Origin: Symsagittifera roscoffensis
Taxonomy: Eukaryota; Xenacoelomorpha; Acoela; Convolutidae
Reading direction: 5' to 3'
Assembly: GCF_963678635.1 (NCBI RefSeq)
Contig: NC_087069.1
Span: 7,512,633-7,576,632 of the forward strand
Length of the DNA: 64,000 bases
Numbering within the stretch: the first letter of the stretch is position 1; each line of letters opens with the position of its first letter. Both the position numbers and the translations under genes were made by a program. The notes under the pieces are model-generated. The model saw only the letters and a list, made by a program, of their open reading frames with translations. It made no database searches and was not told where the DNA came from. Below, piece after piece: positions 20,369-29,883 of the stretch.

Positions 20369-20513
20369 CTCTAGGCTTGTACCATGACGACCTTTGAGGT
20401 TGGCTCCCCCCTTGCGTATTCCTGTTATCTGAATACGAGTATTTCTTGGGTTTCATTAGCATGTATTCTCTCGACTTCTGTCTCATCTCTTCCGGAGTCG
20501 GTGCGCTATCTTT

Positions 20514-22232
20514 TCACAATGTGTAGTATGATGCTAACATTGTTCTCAAGTCGTCACTCTTTACCCCGTCAATGAACTTCGAGGCGATGCTAAAGTTTTT
20601 TCTGTTCGTCGACTCTTCAGGGTCACTCCTCCTTCTCAAGCTCTCAAGGTCATCCAGGAACCGATTTATCGATTCATCGTCCCTTTGCCTTCTCTTTTCG
20701 AATCGCATCATCGCTTGGTGACCCTTTATGCCCGACCCAAATCGATTCAACAATATTTCGAAGATTTTGTCCACGGTGTCGCGTTCCTCTTCCTTCTTTG
20801 CAACCACGCATTTCAACGCCGTGCCTTCTAATTTGCTAAGTATCGCTGTGCAGGCTTGTCTCTCATCATTTAAGTTGTCTTGTTCTAAATGTAATCTCAT
20901 TACTTCTACCCAAGTGTCAATACATCCGTCCGAATCGTCCTTGAATTCTTTCGGCTTTTTGAATGTTTTACTGGACTTGCCCCCTCCTCTATCACTCGAG
21001 TCAGTGTTCCTCGTGGCGAAGGCTTCTAGTGTCCTGTTCATCATCTCCCAAGTGCTTGCCCACGTCATGACATCTGGCCCTGCGTTGCTGTTAGTCGTGG
21101 AGTCCCCTGGACCACTCGTTGTATTTGCCGTTCCACTCTTCATGATTGTTTTGGCAGCTACTGGTGCTATGTTCACCGCTTCCCGGGTTAAACGCAACGG
21201 TGTCGATTGCCGTTTGTTCCGTTGTGGTTCCACGAAGTCAACTCTGTTGCCTTGCGAGCGATCCGCTGCCGACCTGTCTTGTGACGTAGAGTTTCTCAAG
21301 ATTGCATCCAATTTTGCCTGTATTGCACATGAACTTTCAGCCTGGGTCCTGCTCATTGCTTCCATCCTCGTTTCCAGACTCCCCAGCTGGCTGTTGACAT
21401 CATCATAGCGTTTTTTCATTTGTTGCAGATCTTTTTTGATGTTCTTCTCTCGTTCTTCGTTGGCATTTACCTTGTCTGACATCTGTTGAATCTTTTCCTC
21501 AGTTGCCCTGGCCAGGTTCAAGTAGCTGTCCAGGTACTCGATTTTGTTGTATCTTAACTCTTTTCTTATTACTTCTCTATCCTCCTCGCTGTGCTTCAAC
21601 TTATTGTCGATCTGCTCTAGCTTTGCCATCAAATCGCCCAGCTCAAGAGAAGTTGTTTCATGGTCCACTGTTGCCCTGTTGTTTTCTGCTGTTTCCGGTC
21701 TGGCTTGGTCTTCGCTTTGGTCAGCTCTTGTCGTTTTCGTGAGTACTGTCCGAAATGTTTTGCCTCTCTCGGCTTTCAGTTCTTCCGTTACTGCGTCCCT
21801 CGACTTCATTCCGACCATCATCGCCAATTTTTCAGTAAAAGACGTTCTTTTTGTTTGGGAGTCGTCCTTCACCGTTTCTGGCGGGTTGCCTGTTGTGTCA
21901 TCCACAGTGTCTATCGGCGAGAACTCCATTGGCTTTGGATTTGGTTCTTCTGCATTCGGCATCGGTGTTGACTCCGTCGTTCTCTTTTCCACCTCATCCA
22001 CACTCTGGTCTGGCGTCTCAAGATCAATCTCAATGGCAGGCTCCGTTTGTTTCTCTTTAGCACCGACTTTCGTCTTGTTTTCAGTGTTACTCCTCGTGCT
22101 GACCCAGCTAACTGAAAAGTTCTTGTTTGTTACCTTTGGGTCCATTGATGTCATTTTACGTAGTGATGAGTTATACTTTGTTTTTGATTCAGTAGATCTC
22201 CTTTCGGCCACCGGCACCCTGCTCCGTCTCAT
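20514..22232 (-). CDS. gypsy Gag, 572 aa
   Basis: ATG at 22232. The N-terminal third is low-complexity and rich in Thr, Glu and Lys. A long coiled coil lies at about 195-310 (LEQIDNKLKHSEED through LETRMEAMS). The C-terminal 150 residues look like the Ty3-type Gag capsid domain, with a conserved-style W near WVEVMRLHLEQ, then LEGTALK and RFEKRRQRDDESINRFLDDL. It ends in TGA, and the nucleocapsid follows in another frame. It is the longest undamaged gene of this element. Confidence 0.82.
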   Translation of the reverse strand: MRRSRVPVAERRSTESKTKYNSSLRKMTSMDPKVTNKNFSVSWVSTRSNTENKTKVGAKEKQTEPAIEIDLETPDQSVDEVEKRTTESTPMPNAEEPNPKPMEFSPIDTVDDTTGNPPETVKDDSQTKRTSFTEKLAMMVGMKSRDAVTEELKAERGKTFRTVLTKTTRADQSEDQARPETAENNRATVDHETTSLELGDLMAKLEQIDNKLKHSEEDREVIRKELRYNKIEYLDSYLNLARATEEKIQQMSDKVNANEEREKNIKKDLQQMKKRYDDVNSQLGSLETRMEAMSRTQAESSCAIQAKLDAILRNSTSQDRSAADRSQGNRVDFVEPQRNKRQSTPLRLTREAVNIAPVAAKTIMKSGTANTTSGPGDSTTNSNAGPDVMTWASTWEMMNRTLEAFATRNTDSSDRGGGKSSKTFKKPKEFKDDSDGCIDTWVEVMRLHLEQDNLNDERQACTAILSKLEGTALKCVVAKKEEERDTVDKIFEILLNRFGSGIKGHQAMMRFEKRRQRDDESINRFLDDLESLRRRSDPEESTNRKNFSIASKFIDGVKSDDLRTMLASYYTL

Positions 22233-22239
22233 TATTTTT

Positions 22240-22489
22240 ATTTATAATTGTTCCTATTTACAATATTACTACATACACATTTCTATTCAGAATAAAATCT
22301 CCTGCGAAAAAATTATTCAAAGGAAATATACAACGTGATAAAAACAATGTTCCCAGTTCTCTTTCAAACCTTTTGAAAAACTTTATTTTTTTTGGGATCA
22401 CAACCGTACCGGGTTCCGACTAGTCTTATTCTGTTTAATTCTGTCTTAAAATTCTTATTATAGCTTTACCCTAATTTTTTATACCGTTC
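22240..22489. other. A/T-rich leader upstream of gypsy Gag
   Basis: No gene seen. It lies between the Gag ATG and the minisatellite and is presumed untranslated leader of the minus-strand element. Confidence 0.4.
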
Positions 22490-23300
22490 CAAGACTTCCA
22501 GTTGCTGTCCCTACTCTTCTTTGTACTGTCCCAAGCTTTCTCTCTACTGTCCCAAGACTGTTCGGTACTGTCCCAGTACTTCTTGTTAGTGTCCCAAGAC
22601 CCCTGTCCCAAGAGTACTGTCCCAAGACTAGTGTCCCAAAACTGCTGTCCCAAGACTAGTGTCCCAAGACTGCTGTCCCAAGACTGCTGTCCCAAGACTA
22701 TTGTCCCAAGAGTACTGTCCCAAGGTTAGTGTCCCAAGACTAGTGTCTCAAGACTAGTGTCTCAAGACTAGTGTTCCAAAACTAGTGTCCCAAGACTACC
22801 GTCCCAAGACTACTGTCCCTAGACTACTGTCCCAAGACTACTGTCCCAGGACTACTGTCCCAAGACTACTGTCCCAAGACTAGTGTCCCAAGACTACTAT
22901 CCCAAGACCACTGTCCCAAGACTACTGTCCCAAGACCACTGTCCCAAGACTAGTGTCCCAAGACCACTGTCCCAAGACTACTATCCCAAGACCACTGTCC
23001 CAAGACTACTGTCCCAAGACCACTGTCCCAAGACCACTGTCCCAAGACTAGTGTCCCAAGACCACTGTCTCAAGACCGTATCGTCCCAAGGCTGTACTGT
23101 CCCAAGACTGTACCAAGACTGCTCTGGCCCAAGACTGTCCCAAGACTGCACCGTCCCAAGACTGTCACAAGACTATACTGTCCCAAGACCGTCCCAAGAC
23201 TGCACCGTTCCGAGACCGTCCCCAGACTGCACTGTCCCAAGACTTCTTTGGTACTGTCCCAAGACTTCTTTGGTACTGTCCCAAGACTTGTCACCAAGTG
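22490..23300. repeat. 14-bp minisatellite, CTGTCCCAAGACTA type
   Basis: Dozens of 14-bp units such as CTGTCCCAAGACTA, alternating with ...GACCA and ...GACTAGTG variants; edges are more diverged. The 14-bp period gives open frames with a 14-residue cycle, but these are not genes. It sits upstream of gypsy Gag. Confidence 0.95.
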
Positions 23301-24150
23301 TCTGAGCGGTGGGACTTCTTTTTCTTCGTTGTAGGGACTTCTTGAATCACTGTACCTTGTACCACCACTCGAGCTCTAGTAAAAATTTCCCAAAAAAAAC
23401 CTCTCTTAATGGCCAATGGCTTCAAATACTGGCCCCCCTGTATTTAACTCCTTTTCTATGTTTCAAGCAATTTGAAACCAAAAATTCTTCGCAGGTATCT
23501 TGTGATCACCTGTTCGTTCAAAAACCAATAACAATGTTTCACCAAAACGTAAAAATTTTAACAGAGAAAGAATTAAAAAAAAAACAGATGTACCCACCTA
23601 AAAATCAAGGGTGACGGATGTCAACCTTTGTTGAAAAAATGTCTGGTACCTGATTGCCACGCGTTTTCCTCCCCCCTGCTAACGATCTTATTGGGTATCA
23701 CAAAAACGGTCTATGTCCGTTCCCCCCTACCGATCCGACCAGGGTACGTACCTTAACTCGATCTTAAATTTGGATATCCGCCTCTTATGAGCAACGCGTG
23801 TAAGTTTCTAATGTAACTAACTCAACGATGTCGATTAATTAGTTACTCTAGTTTCCTACCTTTTTACAATTTACAACCACCAACCTCTAACCTAACCATC
23901 CCCCCTCCTAACCTCCCCCCTCTTTAGCCCCCCCCCCCCCCTTCTTAAACTTAAAATTACCTTAAGCGCCGGGTGCTAAACCTCTCGAGAAAACCGTAGA
24001 CCTGTCTCCAGGCCTGCTTGTGTAAAAACGTTCCTCAAAACCGGGGGATTTCGCTTATCCAATTTTACGCTTATCTCCTATAATGTAATTTGGATTTTAA
24101 CGATACCCGTTTTGACCAACTTGAGAACTCGAGAACAGCCAAATCCTCCT
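23301..24150. other. No gene; low-complexity leader
   Basis: A/T- and C-rich sequence with a C-run near 23930 and no convincing reading frame, RNA gene or known element. Presumed to be gypsy leader or nested debris. Confidence 0.45.
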
Positions 24151-24360
24151 TGACCACTTTCACACTCGGCTGGTCACCTCTTCCAGTTAAGACTCCTGTT
24201 GGTTCAGCCCAAATCTTCCTGAACCATTTTACCACTCGGCTGGTCACCTCTTCCAGTCAAGTCTCCTATTGGTTCAGCCCAAATCCTCATGAACCACTTT
24301 CCCACTCGGCTGGTCACCTCTTCCAGTCAAGTCTCCTAGTTGTCCAGCTAAATTCCAAGC
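24150..24360. repeat. 69-bp tandem repeat, three copies
   Basis: CTCGGCTGGTCACCTCTTCC recurs at about 24165, 24234 and 24303, each followed by AGT(C/T)AAG(T/A)CTCCT and GGTTCAGCCCAAATC. It produces an open frame that is not a gene. Confidence 0.9.
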
Positions 24361-25119
24361 TATCTGAAAACCCTTAACAACGCCCCACACTCGGGCACTT
24401 TATTGAGGTTGCTGGATTAGATTGCTAAGTTGATCGAAATGATCGGTCTTATAAAACAGTATGGGTATACTATTTAATTATTATAAAGGTTTGATCCAAC
24501 TGATCTGGTGTCAAAGTCACGGTCTTTTTCGTTTTATGGTTTTTGTTCCTATTTCTATTCTTTTTTTGTCCCCCTAGTTACCCACCTTTACTCGGTTAGC
24601 TAAGCCTTGTTCGGAGAGCGTACCAGGAAGTTTTTTCGAGTTTTCTTAAAAAGCTATCACGGTACAACCGGAAGGTTTGGACGTTCCCGCCGAACCGTAC
24701 CACCGGTACTCTAGAATGGGCATGCAGCCCGGAGCTGTGTCAAGTGGGTTCGACTCCGTAGTCTTGATGTCGTAGAAACACCCAGGAGCGCCAAAAAACA
24801 CTATGTAACATTCGTCTACTTCAGTCACATATGAGGCTTATGAGAAATAGGCCCTATAACCATTGGCTCAAGAGTCAGGGACACTATCTCTTGTGTTTTT
24901 CTACCTCAAAATGGTCGCAGCCAATTCGGTTCACTTGCGACATTAGACTACAACTCGTTATAGCTTAAAGGCCACTACCAAAATATCCCCCACTCTAGAA
25001 ACAAGAACGTCCCCATACTTAGGTCTCAAAATACCCAAAATACACGAACGCCGTTAAAAACCGGGTCGGAACAATCCGTTAAGTTTTTTTATGTTAGACA
25101 GTGGAACTTTGATTCAATT
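24361..25119. other. No gene recognised
   Basis: Mixed-composition sequence inside the minus-strand gypsy leader. One GGGTTCGACTCC resembles a tRNA B-box, but no cloverleaf could be drawn around it. The segment near 25040-25119 matches the plus-strand element just after its LTR. Confidence 0.4.
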
Positions 25120-25742
25120 CAGATGGATCAACCTAAAACTCGCCTTATCTCAACATAAAAACCATAAAACACACTCGAGAAAATTAAATTTGGTACTTAC
25201 ATAGCAGCACGCTTGAGAAACAGAGTAATTAAACTAGTTAATGACTCTAGCATAAATATAATCGAATATAATATATAAATATAAAATAAATGTAAATAAA
25301 TCTAAATATAAAATATAACTCAAGAAGTCTTTTAACGATGAGTTCCAATCAAAGGAAGTAAGTTTTAACTCAAGAATATAGTTTTGGATCTGGACCATTG
25401 GGAAATTTCACTTGTCTGTCTTTCCGTTGAAGGTTCACCCTGGTCCAACTGATTCTAAGCCTGCTCTCGTATTTGTTTGGTTTCCTATGTCAGATGGGAC
25501 AGCTCTACTCTAGTTTTCTACGACGGAAATTGCGAATAGCAATTTCCCATTGGATATCTCTGACAACTTTCCCGCAATTGTAATTCGGTCGTTCTGATTT
25601 TATTTTATCTGTTTTTAGTTGTCGCGAGAAAACTGAGCATGACAGGCTCCATTCGAATTTTTGAAAAATTAAATCCCACTCCAAAAACCACATGACTTGT
25701 GCTCCTCAAGGTCAAACTTCCAATATATGACCGACTGGCACA
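25120..25742 (-). repeat. gypsy LTR (minus-strand element)
   Basis: On the minus strand it begins TGTGCCAGTCGGTCATA at 25742 and shares ordered blocks with 42962-43530, including GGGAAATTGCTATTCGCAAT, TAGAGTAGAGCTGT and TTTTAGGTTGATCCATCTGA. The inner boundary is approximate because no primer-binding site could be fixed. Confidence 0.75.
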
Positions 25743-26286
25743 CCATTACCAAAAAAGAGTGGAGAGTATATTAAAATCTTCCAGTCTGCATGATTTTTTT
25801 AAATCAACTAAGACGACTGATCACTTTGAGGTGACATGAAAGGCTTGGGTAATGTCTTGAAGAGGGATATTACTTCATTGTTCCTTCTAACCACCGAGTT
25901 CCTTAATTTTAATATTCAGGACCAGTAACAATTATATTTTCGAAGGGAAGAAGCTAAGTAGGATAACTTTAGTTTGTTGGTTGGCAGGACTGTCCTGCGT
26001 CTCAACACTTTTTAAACCTAGGAGAAAAAGGTTTAAATCGGGACATAGACGTTAGAAGTCGGAAAAAATGTTTTTATCTGAAGTTATATCCTCGAAAGTG
26101 CAGATTAAGTGAAAGAATTTGGAAGGCTATAATAGTGTAGTATGATGCCATTCACATTCTGCAGTGAGTCGATATGACGTGGATAAGAGTGATTTCATGC
26201 ATTTTGTTAAATTCTGTTCGATGGCACTGTACCATTTTGATGAAGACTACGGGACTCAATGAGGACAGTGACCGGGCTGTCCGGGG
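25743..26286. repeat. Maverick left flank, second copy of the 544-bp duplication
   Basis: Near-identical to 4912-5455 and placed the same way against the Maverick end. Here it is preceded by a full LTR instead of a 38-bp tip. It ends in the target duplication CCGGGG (26281-26286). No gene recognised. Confidence 0.9.
26281..26286. repeat. Target-site duplication CCGGGG (copy 2, left)
   Basis: Matches 41959-41964 on the other side of the element; both touch AGTAGT/ACTACT termini. Confidence 0.88.
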
Positions 26287-26828
26287 AGTAGTTTATGTTG
26301 GAGGTGATCAGGGGGGAATTAAGATGTATTAAGATAGGGAATAGAGCATCCGGTCTTCCAGCTATGTATTAAGATTGGGTATAGAGTCTACAATGTATTA
26401 AGATAGGGAATACTGATGGTAAGGTTTTATGGTTTGTGTGATGGTAAGATAATGGTAAGAAAAACGTAATTTTTTTGTTTTTTGTCTAATTTTTTCAGAA
26501 AAATCTGGGCGCGCGTTACCTAATTGGGAACAATTAATTGTAATTACGTGTATATTGTAGAATAAAGGTTATGTCTTTAGTTTTTTGGTGGATGGTAAGT
26601 CCATGGTAAGAGTTTTTGTGCAAAAACTTGGAATTTTTATCAAAAAAATTTTTTCGAAAAAATTCAAAACACGATAAGATTTTGTTTAATTTGATATGAT
26701 AAAAATTTATTAGATACTTTTACTTTCTACCTATCTGAATCTATTCTGAACCTACAGAGACTTCGAAAAAAGTCAAGTTTTTTGAGAAAAAAGTTTAAAT
26801 TACAAAGAAAGTATATAAATCACTGCAT
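26287..26828. repeat. Left terminal inverted repeat, copy 2
   Basis: Inverted match to 41406-41958, including the iterated ATGTATTAAGATAGGGAATA motif and ATGGTAAG repeats. Near 26316 a short replacement (AATTAAG for the G-run/GAGGAGGAAGACCCCC block) distinguishes it from the other two ends. Confidence 0.92.
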
Positions 26829-26922
26829 TGTATAACAAGTTTACCGCAACATTTTACATTTTAACATCATAAACCCAATATAATACAACATCATGAATAA
26901 ATTTACCTGACCAGATCAGTTC

Positions 26923-29883
26923 TTATAAGTTCAGTGGTTTTGTATGAACTCCATCATCTTGTACTTGTCTTTTTGGATAAAAATAGCTTAGTCCTTTCTT
27001 TGTCTGTTCATATGTAGCCACCATATGATTTATAGTTCTGACTCCTCTGTTAGTAGATGTAAGATTAATTGCTTCATCGAGCACTCTCCTATACTTTGCT
27101 AAAGGTCCATCTCCAGAGTCTTCTAGAACCCGCTTATTCAATCCTTTGCTGCTAAATTCGAATTTGTCTGACTTGTTGTCATAGCAGCAATATGTCTTAC
27201 TACATAAACAGAGCATTTCTGTGCACCTAAATTCTTCTTTGAAAAGTCCCGGCTCCCGCTTATCATGTTTTTTATGGATACTATAACAGGTTCGAGGAAA
27301 GAAATTGGATTTTGCATCTGCCTTGAAGGAATCTCTGCAATCACTCTCCCTCATTTTTTCCCAAGCAACTCTCTTATCTGGTTGGATGCAATCGTACAAA
27401 TTTTCTTCTGCAAGTGCCAAGTAAAGTGAGTCTGTGTCCATCTCCAACTCTTCAAACTTATTTACATCACAGAACTTGTCAAAGAAGTTATAGTAGAGTT
27501 CCAACATTCTCAGTTTTGCATACTGAAGTATGAAAAAACCAACAATGATGGGTTCTCTGTGCTCAATGGTTGACTTCAATAACTCCACCTCATATAAGTC
27601 CTTCTCAACTGTGTTAAGTCTCTTAAACAGTGGTTCATTGATTGCCTTGTGAGTTTTTTCATCGTTCAGATACTTCGTGATTGTATGCCTGGATCTATCC
27701 ATGATCTGATATCCATAAGAGGAATTGCCCAAGAGCTTCATTGTTTCTGCTACAACTCCTGACAAAGGGTTTTCATCTCCTTCTCTTCTTGCATCAACTA
27801 CCGATTGAACGAAATTATTGAAACACTTCCGAGGAGAATATTGAACAAATCGGTAAATTTTGGTGCACTGTAATCCAAGCTCCATATAAAAGTTGAAGAG
27901 AGGAGTTATAACCGTTCGATTTTCCTGCTTGAAACTAGATATCAGCATTCTCTGAGGATCTTTTAACATTTCGTTCTCGATCGCATAGTTTTTCATGTAA
28001 TCTCCAATATCATTTCTTCCGACTTCAGTATTTTTGAAAATTGGAGGAAAATTGGCAAATTTTGATTTCAGTTCATCTGGAACAATCAAGTCGCACTGAA
28101 CGTAGCCAAAAAGAGATCCATCTTTTATCTTTGCTAGAAGAGAGTCTGTAGAAAGAGGTCTTTTATAGGGAAAGTGGGTTCTGACGTGATTTTTGATCTT
28201 TTCATCGGTTTTGAAACTTTCCCACCAGTCACACTCCCACATTTCTTCAACTTTGTATCCTTTCTCTTGAATGTATTCTCGTCTCATCTCATTCATCTCT
28301 CTCTTCTTATTTCCTCGCTCGATATCCTGTTCTGTTAAGGAGGGACGAGCTTCTTGACAAGAACAAAAGTGATAGTAGCATCCCATTGCCTCGAATACTG
28401 TTTTACAGTGATCACAATAACCGTCCACATTAAAACAGTCAATTTTCTTCTGTTTTCCAGATGTAAAAAAGCTCTCAATTTTACATTCTGGTCTTGATTC
28501 TTGAAAGAAAGACATGACCATATTCTCAAAGTTGCGAGTTCGATTATGTCTAGCCTTGAATTTCTGCATATCAGTGTCAAACTCCCATCTCGTATACAGT
28601 CCTGTTGGTATATCTTGACACATTGAATAGGGGTAAAGCTGACTCGCATCAATTCCAACGATTGACTTACAAATATTTGATGAATCTCTGATAAAGGTTT
28701 CGTCTACAACAGCTTTTCGAGTGAACACAATCGAAGGCCCACCAGTCATGTCTTCTCGTATTTTTTCACACAAGTCATTATCACTTTCGCAAAGTGGATA
28801 AAACTTGTAATTTGTAGATTTGTGTAGACAAATGTTTGCTAGATTTGGAAGTGTACATCCAAGTTTCAACATATCTATCCCCTTGTTATGATAAAACTGA
28901 ATCATTTTTTGAGTTGCCTCCAGGGTTGGAACTACATCCTTGTTGTTGTACCACTTCAAAAAGTCTTTGAACACTGTCATTCCATTTTTCTTCCAAGTCT
29001 CTTGTAAGTAATTGTAATTATCCAAACCAGATGAAGGAACAGTCTTGATTTGAAGTTTTTTCAGTGCTTGCTGTTCATCAAGTCCACTCTTCCTCAGTTT
29101 TTCATAATCAGTAAAGTCTTTGTCTAGAGGATTGTTGTTTCTAAGTTTACTGAAAAATGCGTCATATGGGGGCAGTCCTGGAAAATCAAGTTTGTCAGGG
29201 TTGTCAAACCACTCATAAGGAAAGAATCCTTTTGTTTCACTAGCTTTATAAGCTTTGAGAAATGAGTCCAGAGTTGTTGCCCCTCCCAGAAACTTCTTTA
29301 TGTCGAGAAATTGTACATCTCCAAACTTGAAAGATATAAAGTCATTTGCTTTTTTGATGACGGATGTTTCTTGTTCTTTATCGCGAATCAAATAGGGGAT
29401 TAGGTAGGACTTGATCAAATTTAAATCATATCTACCGCTGTTAAATCCAAAAACCGGTAGAGTATTTACATATCTCTCCAGATGTTGTTTTAAATCGATG
29501 AGTTGATTTTTCTGAATTCGCCAGAATTGTGTTGACATATCTGCTTCTTCCGAATCTTCAATACATTCATCTTCGTACTCAAACTTGTTACTTGAAAAAC
29601 TCTGGCCTCGCTCATTCAATTGATCAAAGATTTTTTTCATTCTTTCATGGAAAGCTACTTCAATATCTTGAAATTTTTTTCTCATTTCTAGCTTCCTTTG
29701 TTCAGCCAACAGCTCGAGGTTGGATACAAAATCAATTATCAAGTTCTCTGGATCCTTGTTGTACAAGAAGATGGGTTCATCAATCAGATTCGATGATATA
29801 GAGACTGAAATTGGAACGTGTTTCCCAATCCAGGTAGTAGTTTGTGTTTCTTTTAGTTCTTCTGTAGGAACACATCGACTCAA
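26923..29883 (-). CDS. Protein-primed DNA polymerase B, exonuclease and polymerase domains (copy 2)
   Basis: A 986-residue frame with all core motifs: exo II FNSGRYDLNLI (147-157), an exo III-like YNNKDVV (312-318), motif A DASQLYP (412-418), motif B KLLGNSSYG (716-724) and motif C MDTDSLY (815-821). A Cys-rich insert (VDGYCDHC ... CYYHFCSC, about 486-509) precedes motif B, as in other Maverick polymerases. The frame opens at a TTG because the chain's real start is the ATG of 29780-31273; the two overlap by 104 nt. Protein-primed replication is expected from the family. Confidence 0.95.
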   Translation of the reverse strand: MSRCVPTEELKETQTTTWIGKHVPISVSISSNLIDEPIFLYNKDPENLIIDFVSNLELLAEQRKLEMRKKFQDIEVAFHERMKKIFDQLNERGQSFSSNKFEYEDECIEDSEEADMSTQFWRIQKNQLIDLKQHLERYVNTLPVFGFNSGRYDLNLIKSYLIPYLIRDKEQETSVIKKANDFISFKFGDVQFLDIKKFLGGATTLDSFLKAYKASETKGFFPYEWFDNPDKLDFPGLPPYDAFFSKLRNNNPLDKDFTDYEKLRKSGLDEQQALKKLQIKTVPSSGLDNYNYLQETWKKNGMTVFKDFLKWYNNKDVVPTLEATQKMIQFYHNKGIDMLKLGCTLPNLANICLHKSTNYKFYPLCESDNDLCEKIREDMTGGPSIVFTRKAVVDETFIRDSSNICKSIVGIDASQLYPYSMCQDIPTGLYTRWEFDTDMQKFKARHNRTRNFENMVMSFFQESRPECKIESFFTSGKQKKIDCFNVDGYCDHCKTVFEAMGCYYHFCSCQEARPSLTEQDIERGNKKREMNEMRREYIQEKGYKVEEMWECDWWESFKTDEKIKNHVRTHFPYKRPLSTDSLLAKIKDGSLFGYVQCDLIVPDELKSKFANFPPIFKNTEVGRNDIGDYMKNYAIENEMLKDPQRMLISSFKQENRTVITPLFNFYMELGLQCTKIYRFVQYSPRKCFNNFVQSVVDARREGDENPLSGVVAETMKLLGNSSYGYQIMDRSRHTITKYLNDEKTHKAINEPLFKRLNTVEKDLYEVELLKSTIEHREPIIVGFFILQYAKLRMLELYYNFFDKFCDVNKFEELEMDTDSLYLALAEENLYDCIQPDKRVAWEKMRESDCRDSFKADAKSNFFPRTCYSIHKKHDKREPGLFKEEFRCTEMLCLCSKTYCCYDNKSDKFEFSSKGLNKRVLEDSGDGPLAKYRRVLDEAINLTSTNRGVRTINHMVATYEQTKKGLSYFYPKRQVQDDGVHTKPLNL

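Larger units (their letters stand above)
18396..25742 (-). mobile_element. Decayed Ty3/gypsy element, minus strand
   Basis: Reading right to left: LTR (25742 inward), a long leader with repeats, Gag, zinc knuckles, retropepsin-like protease and the pre-RT region; it ends at 18396 before the RT. It is the same family as the plus-strand element at 42962-51021, as shown by matching LTR, protease (AANKG.LRVLGRTPI) and pre-RT (ITKSGLCVSVLLNTLD) segments. Frames are broken in several places. The left end is the junction with Maverick copy 1. Confidence 0.88.

Noticed and set aside
20728..22338. Long plus-strand frames opposite gypsy Gag (up to 264 codons)
   Set aside because: The minus-strand frame has the coiled coil and Gag capsid features; the plus frames are low-complexity shadows.
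22502..23305. Open frames on both strands and a possible CRISPR-like array in the CCCAAGACT repeat
   Set aside because: Units are 14 bp with no spacers, so it is a minisatellite; the frames follow the repeat period.
24090..24377. 95-codon open frame
   Set aside because: It coincides with the 69-bp tandem repeat and has no other coding sign.
24740..24755. tRNA B-box-like GGGTTCGACTCC
   Set aside because: No A-box at proper spacing and no cloverleaf could be formed.
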